Origin: Platanthera guangdongensis | Taxonomy: Eukaryota; Streptophyta; Magnoliopsida; Asparagales; Orchidaceae | DNA length: 64,000 nt | NCBI GenBank assembly: GCA_039583875.1 | Contig: CM077152.1 | Span: forward strand, 16,169,059-16,233,058 | Direction of reading: 5' to 3' | Part shown: piece after piece, positions 55,141-64,000 of the stretch | Numbering within the stretch: the first letter of the stretch is position 1 | Layout: every line of letters begins with the position of its first letter | Made by a program: the position numbers and the translations under genes | The notes under the pieces: model-generated | What the model saw: the letters and a program-made list of their open reading frames with translations, nothing else | The model's database searches: none | Told to the model about the DNA's origin: nothing

Positions 55141-55324
55141 ATGGTGGCTTGTTCACCGGGAGTGTTGTACCATCTCATCGGGGCAATTGCGGTGATAATT
55201 TTCCATCACTTGAATTGCTACTCCCATCCTATCAACTGACTAGGTGATCAATGGAACCCACACACACCTACTATACCCGGCAAGTCATCCCAGGGTAGAA
55301 CAACATTCTACATCACCACTTCCT

Positions 55325-55440
55325 TAATCTTCCCATGATAAGGAGGCGAGGTAAAGAAGGGCTCACCCTCATGAAACATTACATCCAAGGTAATGAAATG
55401 ACTCTTACTGGGTGGATGGTAGCACGACACCTAAGGCCTT
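55325..55440 (-). pseudogene. Copia integrase C-terminal fragment
   Basis: Minus strand reads CYHPPSKSHFITLDVMFHEG then EPFFTSPPYHGKIKEVVM, the block after the integrase core of Copia elements. Flanking sequence to about 55700 is decayed. Confidence 0.6.
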
Positions 55441-56424
55441 TGTGTGTTGCAGAGTATTAAATATCCCAGAGAGTCTTTAGTTTGCTTCGAGAGGGAGACG
55501 AGGTGTGGACAAACCACATACATCCAAAAAATTTTGGAAGAACCAAATAAGTAGAGGAGCCTTGTAATAAGCTCATGGGTGTGTGGAAATCGAGAATCTA
55601 AAGATGCATGTGATTAATGAGATAGGTGGCACAAAAACAACCTCCCCCAATAGGAATTCAGGAGAGATATCTGAAAGAAGTTCTCGGATGACCTACAGAA
55701 GATGAAAGTTTTTTTTTCGTGATCCTGTCTTGTGCAGGAGTATGGGCACACTGTCTAATGGAAGATACCATGAGTATCCATATAACTAGTAAACTCTCAA
55801 TTTAGGTACTTGCTGCCATATTCTCCTATTGGAACTATCAAAAACAAGAGTTCTCATCACCTTACTACTATTACTACCTTGTCTCCAGATGGGGCATTTT
55901 CTCTCTAGTGCTCGAGATATTTTTTGGTTTCTTAGGTAGTAGAGAATTGAATGAGTATATGGATGGCTCAATTATATATGCACCATATACAAATGAGTGA
56001 TAATGTAAGTTTCAGAATGAGAATTCCATTTTTGCATGCATTCTCAAGTTAATAAAGGAACTTATTCATGCAACATTGCTCCTTATATCCTTCTCCACTA
56101 TACCCATGCTATTAAGGAACATGCAATTCAAACTTTTCATCTTTGATATCCTATCTTTGAGAGGATATCAATTTATATCCAAGTTCTATTCCAAGTATTT
56201 TAATATTTGGAAGTGAGCACTTTGTTTGTAAAGAACTCAATATTGTGGGAGTGAGAAATCCTTTTCATACATGCGTACGGCAATATTATGACTAGGAATG
56301 AAGAAAAAGAGCTCATAAATCTACTCAAAGAAACAGAAAAGCTGGCATGTAGATCAACAAACAAACGGATAGATCTTAATCACAAACGCAGGAAACAAAA
56401 GTGAGTAACATTAAAGAAAAGGAG

Positions 56425-57270
56425 ATGTACCAGAATATAGTAGGGAAACTCATTTACTTATTTCATACTAGAACCGATATAGCTAAAGTTGTTGTAGTGA
56501 TAAGTCGCTTTATGCACAATCCAAAGGAAAGTCATTTACAAGCAGTCGACCCAAATGTTAAAATATCTTAAATAGACATCAAGAAAAAGGATTTTATTGA
56601 CCAACTATGCTAGAACGACAGTAGATAAACAATCAACTTCGAGGTATTGTATATTTCTTTACAAAATCTAATGACATGCAACAAAAATAAAATTTGGTGG
56701 CAATATCAAGTGCTGATGCAGTGTTCCAAGCAACAACATAAGACCTTTCAGGCTAAAGCGGAGGTGAATACAATTGGAGCGACGTCGCTGAACCAAACGC
56801 CTTACTATAACAAGGGAGCACAGGTTTTTCAAAAGAAAAACCATTTCCGCTCGGGCGCGATAACAAAGGTACTCGTGAACCTCGTAGCAGAGAGGCGGCT
56901 TATTGCTGTAATTTGAATCAGTAATCATCAATGCATAAGGGAAGAGCGCGAAGCGATGATATGCTTCGCAAGCAAAAGGGTCAATGACTAGATAGCCACG
57001 GGAAGGAAGTCAGCAAGAGCAATCTGTGTGGTTGAATACTTTGAATATCATTCTCTAAACCCTAAAAATCCAGCGAAAAGAACCAATGAGGTTATATTAT
57101 GACAACAAATCTTCATTAAACTTTGCACATAACCCTATGTAACATGATTGAACAGAATACACATAGTTAGACACTTTTTAAAAGATAAAGTTTAAACGAG
57201 GATCAATTTGTGCACATCTTGTGTGGCTAGTGTCAGTCAATTCGTAGATGTAGTTAACAAAAGATTAAGT
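56425..57270 (+). pseudogene. Decayed Copia RT/RNase H, interrupted
   Basis: 56425-56560 reads MYQNIVGKLIYLFHTRTDIA and ISRFMHNPKESHLQAV. 57080-57260 reads MRLYYDNKSSLNFAHNPM, then LVWLVSVNS in a shifted frame. About 400 bp of unrelated sequence (56680-57075) lies between. Plus strand, many stops. Confidence 0.65.
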
Positions 57271-57299
57271 ATTGTAACAATCGAAGCTCAAAATGGAGA

Positions 57300-58276
57300 A
57301 CATCTATTCACCAGCTTGAGAGAGTGCGAAAGATCAGGAGTTTTTGATAATTTAGAATAAAGGGTAATTTGGTATTTGAAAAACCCTATATATATGCACA
57401 TATTAATCACATATGTGACCTAAGAAGGTAACCGAGAAACACTATACAACAGAGCAAGCCAGGTGAGAGAAGGAAGAAGGAAATCAAGGTATTTCTTGTT
57501 TGCGCGCAACATACAAGAATTTACACACAATCATGAAGGAATAATAATTAAATAGATAATAAGAGGACTAACTATCTACAATAGGATGGAAGAGAAAATA
57601 ATAGGAAACTATAGTTTGTCAAACATATCTTAATGACAATAAGATGTGAGGACCATGGTGAAGCCAACATGAGTAAAACAAGAAAATGAACAGAAGAAAA
57701 AAATGAGTTTTTTTGTCCAAATTCTTTCATATAGTGACCAACATTTTCATGTTAGCACACTACATACAGCGTTAGTTCTACTTTTTAATAGTTGCAGTAT
57801 TTTTAAGTTTTTTTTCTTCCAGAATGGAGGTATGCAATCCACATTTATCACTAATTTAACAATTTTCACCATTTATGCATTAGAACATTAGAAGAATATG
57901 ATGCATCCTTGTTAACAAAATAGGTGCATGGTTTTAAACTACTGCACCATGCCCCCTTAATGGCAAATGCATGATTACAGAGGAACATGAATTCAATACT
58001 TCGAGCATTGATCAAAATACTGTAGAAAGAAAGACTATAACACAAAAAATTGAATAGCAACGCATTAGCAGTGAATTACAAAATCATTCACAATTGACCT
58101 AGAAAGTTAATATGTAAGCTATCTCCGATCTCGTGCTCCCAACCTAAGAGTGAAAGAAATCCTTACAGCATCAAGGAAGACGACCATAGTAGGTGATGAT
58201 TTACAATTCAAACGCCGGCCATTAACATATGCCATTAAAATCAAAGATAACGAAGAGAGGAGAAGGGGAAATCAAC
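57300..58276. other. Intronic AT-rich DNA near exon 1 of the Ole e 1 gene
   Basis: No element or domain recognised. It is the 5' part of the intron on the minus strand. Confidence 0.4.
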
Positions 58277-58421
58277 CTTCGAGTGGGTGATCCTCCGGCC
58301 CTACGGAGGAATCTCCGCACACGTCGCAAAAGACCCTTCCGTGGATCTCCCCCGTCCAAGACTCAGCTGCGCGTGCGAGGAACAAGAGAACTAGGACGAA
58401 GATCGGCTTGGTAAACTCCAT
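58277..58421 (-). CDS. Pollen Ole e 1-family protein, exon 1 (signal peptide)
   Basis: ATG at 58421. Reads MEFTKPIFVLVLLFLARAAE, a clear signal peptide, then GEIHGRVFCDVCGDSSVGPE, the usual Ole e 1 N-terminal motif (G-V-x-C-x-x-C), and stops at HPLEG where the donor GAAG|GTTGAT lies. The frame continues to a stop past the donor, so this exon needs a partner. The matching partner in sequence and phase is 41080-41363, 16.9 kb away on the same strand. Confidence 0.82.
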
Positions 58422-58522
58422 TCTCGCCAGGGTTTTTCTCCCAAGGTCGCTATGGCGTTCGCAACTGGAGCGACTCTTTCCTCTTGATTACCCCTGATTT
58501 GGGGATTTTGGTACGACACACT

Positions 58523-58732
58523 TTAATTGAGAGTGTTTGGCACATTGTATCTCAACTTTAAAATTTTGGCAATTTGCAACTTCTAATTAAATTTTGGAGT
58601 TTTAGAGGATGCATTTGAAGTTTTAAAATAAATGATTTTAATAGAATGAGGGTGCATTTGGGATTTTAGAGGGTGCAAAGTGCTAAAAATTTAGTATGAG
58701 GGTGCAATGTGTCAAACACCCTCAATTGGAGG
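58523..58732. mobile_element. MITE with AATTGAGAGTGTTTGGCACA termini
   Basis: About 210 bp. The left end AATTGAGAGTGTTTGGCACA and the inverse of the right end, AATTGAGGGTGTTTGACACA, pair over more than 20 bases. AT-rich inside, no gene. It lies just upstream of the Ole e 1-family start and may affect its promoter. Confidence 0.75.
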
Positions 58733-58805
58733 GTGTTAAGTGCCAAAAACCTGGAGATTTGAGCTGAGCCGAAATTCTAGAGTGGTTAGAAGTGCAACAT
58801 TACAG

Positions 58806-59128
58806 GAAAGTCCGACCGGGCCGGGGAGGGCCGGGCGGGCTCCCTCTCAAAGGGGAGCCCGGTCAGGCCCTTCAGGTCGGCCTGGACCGGCCTGAATTCA
58901 AAAGGCGCAGGCCGGATTAAAAAATCCCGCCTGATTAGGGGGATTAAAATCTCGCCTAATCACAGGCGGGATTTTCCTTAGCCGGGTGCCGGGCTCAGGC
59001 TAGCCCGGCGTCCGGGCTTTGCCCGGTCTGGGCCGGGCAACCGGCAAAAATGGGGGTCCGGTAAGGGCCCCAACCCCGAACTTGGCCCGTGACGGGCTTT
59101 TGCCGGGCGAACTTTCCGGGCCCTGACT
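58806..59128. mobile_element. hAT-like non-autonomous element rich in GGCCGGGC
   Basis: Dense GGGCCGGG / CCCGGCCC motifs. Left GGAAAGTCCGACCGGGCCGG pairs with inverted right end GGAAAGTTCGCCCGG. No coding capacity. Resembles plant non-autonomous hAT elements; no target duplication fixed. Confidence 0.5.
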
Positions 59129-59639
59129 ATTGGCCCACGACTACTTACAAATTATGATTATAATTAAAAAAAAAGGTTGAAACAGATTTGTTAGATGAAG
59201 CTCATTAAAATAAGGTAATTATATATCTCTTACAAAACCTGACCTGTAATATAAAGTAAGAGCGTTAATTCTAAAGTTTTTTAAGGCTTCCATAGAAAAT
59301 GAAAATATCCAAAAAAAATGCTATTAAAATGTTTTGTTTCAACTTTCAAGCAAAATTACGTCAAAATATTATTTGAGGTGAGATGACAAGAAATGCAATT
59401 AAAATGCTTTAAGTAATTACTGTATCTGTAGAACAAGCTATGAATATTTGAATAGATATTAGCAAGAAAAAATCAATAAATACTTGGAATCAAATATTTT
59501 TTTTCAAATTAACGGCATTTTTTTCGTTAACTTTCTCTTATTGCCTCACGTTTTCGATCTTCTCCAAAAATGTTATTATTGGAGGCAATTGAAATTTTTG
59601 TGCATTTGCAATTGCACGAAATTATATTCACTATCAATC
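59129..59639. other. AT-rich intergenic DNA
   Basis: No gene or repeat end recognised. Confidence 0.4.
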
Positions 59640-59642
59640 TAA

Positions 59643-59913
59643 GGCTTCGTTTGGAGGGGACTTATTTTCACCGGTCAAGCGGTTACGACTTACGACCGTA
59701 TGAACTGGACCTTAATTAAAATTTGGTTCATGCGGTCGTAAACGCTTGACCGATGAAAATAAGGCTCCGTTTGGGGGGACTTATTTTCACCGGTCAAGCT
59801 GTTGCGACCGCATGAACCGGACCTTAATTAAAGTTCGATTCATGCGGTCGCAACCGCTTGACCGGTGAAAATAAGTTCCCTCAAACGGAGCCTAAGTCTC
59901 CCCAAATGGAGCC
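59643..59913. mobile_element. Tourist-like MITE containing a second copy
   Basis: Outer copy GGCTTCGTTTGGAGGGGACT ... CCCCAAATGGAGCC with TAA at both sides (59640-59642, 59914-59916). An inner copy (59763-59892, GGCTCCGTTTGG...CCAAACGGAGCC type) with its own TAA duplications lies in the right terminal repeat of the outer one. Both carry CACCGGTCAAGC and a GCGGTCG stem. Non-coding. Confidence 0.88.
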
Positions 59914-60161
59914 TAAAGCATTGACATCCACTTATCCAATAGATCATGAGTAAGTGATATCAAATGGGATCCATCACTTTATTTCTATAGTCCCCGAGTT
60001 ATAAATGGAACAGTGAAGAACTTTGTTATGAAAACGAGCCTCCGAGTGCGGATAAAATTCTCTTGTTCAAGTGAAATTTCTAACGGCCATAATTATGGTT
60101 ACGAAAAATAATAATAACGCACGAAAAGAAATAAACAAACACCACAAAGGAAGAACACCAA

Positions 60162-61566
60162 TGTACAACCCCGTATTCGCCCCGGTATAGTTTTAAGCTT
60201 TTGGGAGATTTTGCACTCTCGGTGGCCAATTTTGGCTCTAGCTTGGAAACATACTAGTAGGGGGAGGAAAAATCTACCTCCCCCCAGTGGCCCTCTTTTG
60301 GGGGGCGGGTGCGACAAGTTGGCTAACTCCAGCCCCCGTCCCTGTGGGTGCTTGGCGGCCTGGTGGGGCGAGACCGGCCGGGGGCCGGGGTCTCGCCCCT
60401 GCTCCTTCTAGCCTGGCGGCCTGGTGGGGCGAGACCGGCCGGGGGCCGGGGTCTCGCCCCTGCTCCTTCTAGCCTGGCGGCCTGGTGGGGCGAGACCGGC
60501 CGGGGGCCGGGGTCTCGCCCCTGCTCCTTCTAGCCTGGCGGCCTGGTGGGGCGAGACCGGCCGGGGGCCGGGGTCTCGCCCCTGCTCCTTCTAGCCTGGC
60601 GGCTTGGTGGGGCGAGACCGGCCGGGGGCCGGGGTCTCGCCCCTGCTCCTTCTAGCCTGGCGGCTTGGTGGGGCGAGACCGGCCGGGGGCCGGGGTCTCG
60701 CCCCTGCTCCTTCTAGCCTGGCGGCTTGGTGGGGCGAGACCGGCCGGGGGCCGGGGTCTCGCCCCTGCTCCTTCTAGCCTGGCGGCCTGGTGGGGCGAGA
60801 CCGGCCGGGGGCCGGGGTCTCGCCCCTGCTCCTTCTAGCCTGGCGGCTTGGTGGGGCGAGACCGGCCGGGGGCCGGGGTCTCGCCCCTGCTCCTTCTAGC
60901 CTGGCGGCTTGGTGGGGCGAGACCGGCCGGGGGCCGGGGTCTCGCCCCTGCTCCTTCTAGCCTGGCGGCCTGGTGGGGCGAGACCGGCCGGGGGCCGGGG
61001 TCTCGCCCCTGCTCCTTCTAGCCTGGCGGCCTGGTGGGGCGAGACCGGCCGGGGGCCGGGGTCTCGCCCCTGCTCCTTCTAGCCTGGCGGCCTGGTGGGG
61101 CGAGACCGGCCGGGGCCGGGGTCTCGCCCCTGCCCCCCTTGCAGTTTTACCTTCTTGCCCTCGGGGGGAATTCCCCCTTTACCCCCCGACGTGGCTGTTC
61201 TCTATTGGCCCGAGGCCTTTTGGCCGTAGGGGTATTTTGGTCATTTCACCCCCAGGACTTGGAAAAACTATAAATAGACCCCCTTGGGTGCCTTGGAGAA
61301 GGATCCTTTTCTCAGCTTCCTCCTCCCTTAGCTTCTTCTTGGTAGAGTAGAGAGAGCTCTCCAAGGCGCCTAGCCTAGCCCTTTGGTGAGGGAGGGGAAG
61401 AGCTCAGGTAGCCTTCCGGGTGTGAGGTGGGACCTCCGTGCTAGAGCCGAGGGTCTGTTCATAGTCTCCTAAGTCTCCGGTCCGTGACGTTCTCTCGAGT
61501 GTAGTAGGTGTGAGGTCACCCCTTTCAGGGACCCCGAACTCCACAGAGGCCAATTTGGCTTCAACA
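60162..61566 (+). repeat. 5' LTR of the Tat-family gag-protease element
   Basis: Starts TGTACAACCCC and ends CTTCAACA, like the LTRs at 54412-55140 and 32274-32895. TATA box CTATAAATAG at 61268-61277 followed by a leader. 1405 bp because it includes a 13-unit tandem array. The next bases CTTTTGGTGCGGTGAGC match the region after the Tat-2 LTR (candidate primer site; tRNA not identified). Confidence 0.85.
60354..61132 (+). repeat. 61-bp tandem array, 13 units, each a hairpin
   Basis: Units start GGCGGCCTGGTGG at 60354 and every 61 bp to 61086. Each has GGGGCGAGACC and its exact complement GGTCTCGCCCC around a GGCCGGGGGCCGG loop. Units differ only at a C/T in GGC(C/T)TGG, and the last has lost a G. 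It lies in U3, just upstream of the TATA box. Frames across it are artefacts of the unit length. Confidence 0.95.
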
Positions 61567-61622
61567 CTTTTGGTGCGGTGAGCGTGGAGAGTGACCAGCA
61601 CAGAAGATCTCGGGAGAGAGTC

Positions 61623-63752
61623 ATGACGGGAGGTCAGGGAGGTAGTGATGATCTCGGCGAGCTCCCTAGCTCAGGACCCTTTGTGGGGAGGCAAGAGTTC
61701 ATGGCCTCCATCCAGGGTATCATGGAGATGCTGCGAAGCCTTGCTCCTCAAGGTGGCAGCTCCACCCCGACCCCCCAGGAGCTAGCTCCCCCCCTTGACG
61801 AATCGACTCCCAGGGGTCTAGGTGAGATGACCCCAGCGGGGGGAGAAGGAAGTGCACCAGGAAGAAGGCCAGGGAAGGAGAGGATGGGAGATGGGGTCGA
61901 GCGAGACCTCACTGGCCGGGAGTTGTTCTCTAGCCCGGCGAGTGCCAACCTCCCAAGCGAGCAGGTTGCGCGAGTGGAGGTGGCGAGACCACCCCTTAGG
62001 GGGTCACCCTTCAGCGAGCTGATCATCTCAGCTCCCGTTCCCGAGGGGTTCAGAGAGCCAGACATGGCTTACTATACGGGGAAGGATGACCCCGTCCAAC
62101 ATCTGCAGTGGTTCGAGGATGCCGTCTCCATCAGACCGATGACGGATGCCTTCAAGTGTCGCCTCTTTGCGATAACGCTGAAGGAGAAGGCAAGGGACTG
62201 GTTCCATCAACTCCCTCCGAGGTCGATCTATGGGTTCGAGGACTTGAGCCGAAGCTTCCAGCTCCGCTTCTCCACCTCCAAGAAGCGGAAGAGGAGTCCT
62301 GAGTCCATATTCCTGATAAGGCAGGGGGCCGAGGAGTCGTTGGCCCGCTACGTTGACCGGTTCCAAGAGGAGATCCTGGAGGTCCAGGAGATGCCAGGGT
62401 ATGCTCTCCAGATGGCCTTCACTGTCGGGCTGAAGGAGGGCTTCTTCAAGATGAGCTTGACTCGGAAGGCCCCCCTTTCCTTCGAGGAGCTGATGGAAAG
62501 GGCGGCTGAGGAGATTGCCATGGAGGCAGCCAACCCTACATTTGTCAAGAAGTTGGCAAAGCTGACAGAGACGGAGACAAAGGAGCAAGGTGGCTTGAGG
62601 CCCCAGGAGGGAAGAAGGAGAGAGGAGCGGAGAGCTCAGGAGGGTCCGGAACCAGGTTGGAGGCAGCAGGGAGGACCCGCTCAGGGCCCAGTAAGAGGTT
62701 ACGCCCATGATGGGGGAAACTTCCATGGGGGCCAAGGAAGGTTCAACTTCCAGAGGCAAGCCCCTAGGCAGCTCCTGCCCCCACCCCAGCAAGCGATGGA
62801 GATTGGTCGAAGGGAGAGGAGGAACCGCCAGGGAAGGAGAAGGGTCAGGGTAGAGTTGCCGTACTGTGACTTCCACCAGGTGGAGGGGCACGCCACAGCT
62901 ACCTGCCCCGAGTTCCTGGAAGTGAGGGGGGCAAGAGGTCCTGCCCAGCCGCAGCCACCAGTGCGGGTTGAAGAGGTTCTGCCCAGAGAAGGAGGGGATG
63001 ATGAGTGTGAGGACCGGGTCGATGTCGGACCCCGAGGTGGTATAGCGGTGATCCATGGTGGAGTGGGGATCGAGGCCACTCGGAAGGCAAGCCTCCATGT
63101 CATGTACCGAAGGAGCGTCGCCTCAACCTCCCAGACACCGCCCCAAGAGGAGAAGGTCACCTTCTCGGTGAAGGACCTGCCGGATCATGAGGATCCATTT
63201 TGCGATGCGCTGGTCATCCAGACGGCCATCGAGGGCTATAGCGTCTCCCGAATCTTGGTGGACAACGGGAGCTCTGTCAACGTCGTTTTCAGGAAGGCGT
63301 TTGATGAGATGAAGGTAGAGCCAAGGAGGGTGTTGGCCTCGGATGGACCCCTGTTCGGATTTTCAGGGGAGAGGAAGGAGGTTGAGGGTGGAGTGGGGCT
63401 CCAAGTTAAATTGGGGGGAGTCTCAAGGAACTGCCGGTTCGTCATTGTGGACGCTCCAAGCAGCTACAACGCCATCTTCGGAAGGCCCCTCATCAGCGCC
63501 TTCCGTTGTGTGCCATCTTCCTTCCACCAATGCATCAAGTTCAGCTCCGGAGGGATCCAGGTCAGAGTCAAGGGAGACTCCAGGATGGCAAGACAGTGCT
63601 ATGTCACGGCCGTCAACACCATCTCTTGGTTGGCCAAGGCAGAGGAGATGGAGAAGATCATGGAGAGCCTAAGCAGGATGGAAGTGTCCGGCGAGCAGGA
63701 AGCGGATGGCGACCACCAGGCCCAGACCCCTGAAGAAGCCTCGTCCCGGTAG
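61623..63752 (+). CDS. Tat-family gag-protease, open frame (709 residues)
   Basis: The open frame extends upstream to a GTG at 61578, but the first ATG is 61623 (MTGGQGGSDDLGELPSSGPF). The gag domain is at about 130-330: PFSELIISAPVPEGFREPDM, LQWFEDAVSIRPMTDAFKCR and ARYVDRFQEEILEVQEMPGY. A Gln/Arg/Gly-rich stretch follows, then zinc-binding YCDFHQVEGHATATCPEF near residue 415 and the protease site RILVDNGSSVNVVF near 545. It ends VVDAPSS-type VIVDAPSSYNAIFGRPLISAF, NTISW and PEEASSR-stop. Uninterrupted, unlike Tat-1 and Tat-2, so it may be functional. No RT follows in the window. Confidence 0.9.
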   Translation: MTGGQGGSDDLGELPSSGPFVGRQEFMASIQGIMEMLRSLAPQGGSSTPTPQELAPPLDESTPRGLGEMTPAGGEGSAPGRRPGKERMGDGVERDLTGRELFSSPASANLPSEQVARVEVARPPLRGSPFSELIISAPVPEGFREPDMAYYTGKDDPVQHLQWFEDAVSIRPMTDAFKCRLFAITLKEKARDWFHQLPPRSIYGFEDLSRSFQLRFSTSKKRKRSPESIFLIRQGAEESLARYVDRFQEEILEVQEMPGYALQMAFTVGLKEGFFKMSLTRKAPLSFEELMERAAEEIAMEAANPTFVKKLAKLTETETKEQGGLRPQEGRRREERRAQEGPEPGWRQQGGPAQGPVRGYAHDGGNFHGGQGRFNFQRQAPRQLLPPPQQAMEIGRRERRNRQGRRRVRVELPYCDFHQVEGHATATCPEFLEVRGARGPAQPQPPVRVEEVLPREGGDDECEDRVDVGPRGGIAVIHGGVGIEATRKASLHVMYRRSVASTSQTPPQEEKVTFSVKDLPDHEDPFCDALVIQTAIEGYSVSRILVDNGSSVNVVFRKAFDEMKVEPRRVLASDGPLFGFSGERKEVEGGVGLQVKLGGVSRNCRFVIVDAPSSYNAIFGRPLISAFRCVPSSFHQCIKFSSGGIQVRVKGDSRMARQCYVTAVNTISWLAKAEEMEKIMESLSRMEVSGEQEADGDHQAQTPEEASSR

Positions 63753-64000
63753 AGTCCTGTATTTTTCTTATGTTGTATTGAGTCCAGCCCCCGACTAGCT
63801 GAGTCGGGGGGGTCTTGTAACTCATCTTTTTCCCCATTTGAGGATGTAAGATTTGGTAAGGACTGATTGAGATGCTTAGTTCTTTCGCTCCGAGACGGTC
63901 CCGCTGCCCAGGCTCTCACTAGCTGGGCAGGGCTGGTGGTACCTCTCGTTGATGCCTAGTTGTCTCACCTCGAGATGGATTCCGCTGCCAGGCTCTCACC
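63753..64000 (+). other. Non-coding region after gag-protease with hairpins
   Basis: CCCCCGACT-AGCTG-AGTCGGGGG (about 63786-63808) is a perfect 9-bp stem, and CTGCCCAG...CTGGGCAG (about 63904-63929) a second. The window ends before pol or a 3' LTR could be seen. Confidence 0.55.

Larger units (their letters stand above)
41364..58276 (-). other. Apparent 16.9-kb intron of the Ole e 1-family gene
   Basis: The donor GAAG|GTTGAT at 58276 and acceptor TTTTCAG|GT at 41364 give matching phase. Inside lie a MITE, an Au-type SINE, the Gypsy-B/Tat-1 chimera, a small antisense gene, Tat-2 and Copia debris. A plain explanation is growth of a short intron by insertions. A chance pairing of a truncated exon 1 with another gene's exon 2, or a misassembly, is not excluded. 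Confidence 0.65.

Noticed and set aside
60287..61350. Repeated small frames rich in Gly/Pro/Arg/Trp over the 61-bp array
   Set aside because: Produced by the tandem units in shifting frames inside an LTR; no coding signal.

Overview
The window looks like nuclear DNA of a flowering plant. Supporting signs are split genes with GT-AG introns, a pollen Ole e 1-type secreted protein, a COG0523/CobW GTPase gene, LTR retrotransposons primed by initiator-tRNA-Met, Tourist- and hAT-like elements and an Au-type SINE. The species cannot be fixed from sequence alone. Most of the 64 kb is nested retrotransposon; no bacterial, viral or CRISPR system is present. All identities quoted are by eye.

Region by region. 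(1) 1-10.9 kb: an old plus-strand Copia (Copia-0) has lost its RT core, and its 3' LTR was hit by a young, nearly intact Copia (Copia-1, 2187-10311, 5-bp duplication TGTAC). (2) 10.9-16.4 kb: complete minus-strand Copia-2 (184-bp LTRs, duplication CATCT). (3) 16.4-24.1 kb: a C-rich tract, a 23-copy 25-bp tandem array, and an old minus-strand Copia-4 split by the gag-less Copia-3. (4) 24.8-27.6 kb: 5' part of a chromovirus-type Gypsy (A), abutting the 3' end of another Copia and a MITE. (5) 27.9-34.6 kb: a non-autonomous LTR element (duplication CTAAG) with 1.4-kb LTRs. It carries an unrecognised reading frame and a decayed integrase/chromodomain tail. Its 3' LTR holds a Tat solo LTR and a hAT-like element built of palindromes. 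(6) 35.5-39.4 kb: host COG0523/CobW gene, minus strand, with a LINE 3' end in an intron. (7) 41.1-58.4 kb: a two-exon Ole e 1-family gene on the minus strand. Its exons match in phase across an apparent 16.9-kb intron holding a MITE, a SINE, a Tat/chromovirus chimera, a small antisense host-like gene, a second Tat copy and Copia debris. (8) 58.5-60 kb: MITEs, including one inserted into a sister copy. (9) 60.2-64 kb: a Tat-family LTR with a 13x61-bp hairpin array, followed by an open gag-protease frame; the element runs off the window.

Host genes supported: the COG0523 GTPase, the Ole e 1-like protein and the small protein at 49859-50275. Everything else coding is retroelement gag/pol, mostly with stops or frameshifts. 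Insertion order can be read in places: Copia-1 entered Copia-0, Copia-3 entered Copia-4, and a Tat solo LTR and a hAT entered the 27.9-34.6 kb element.
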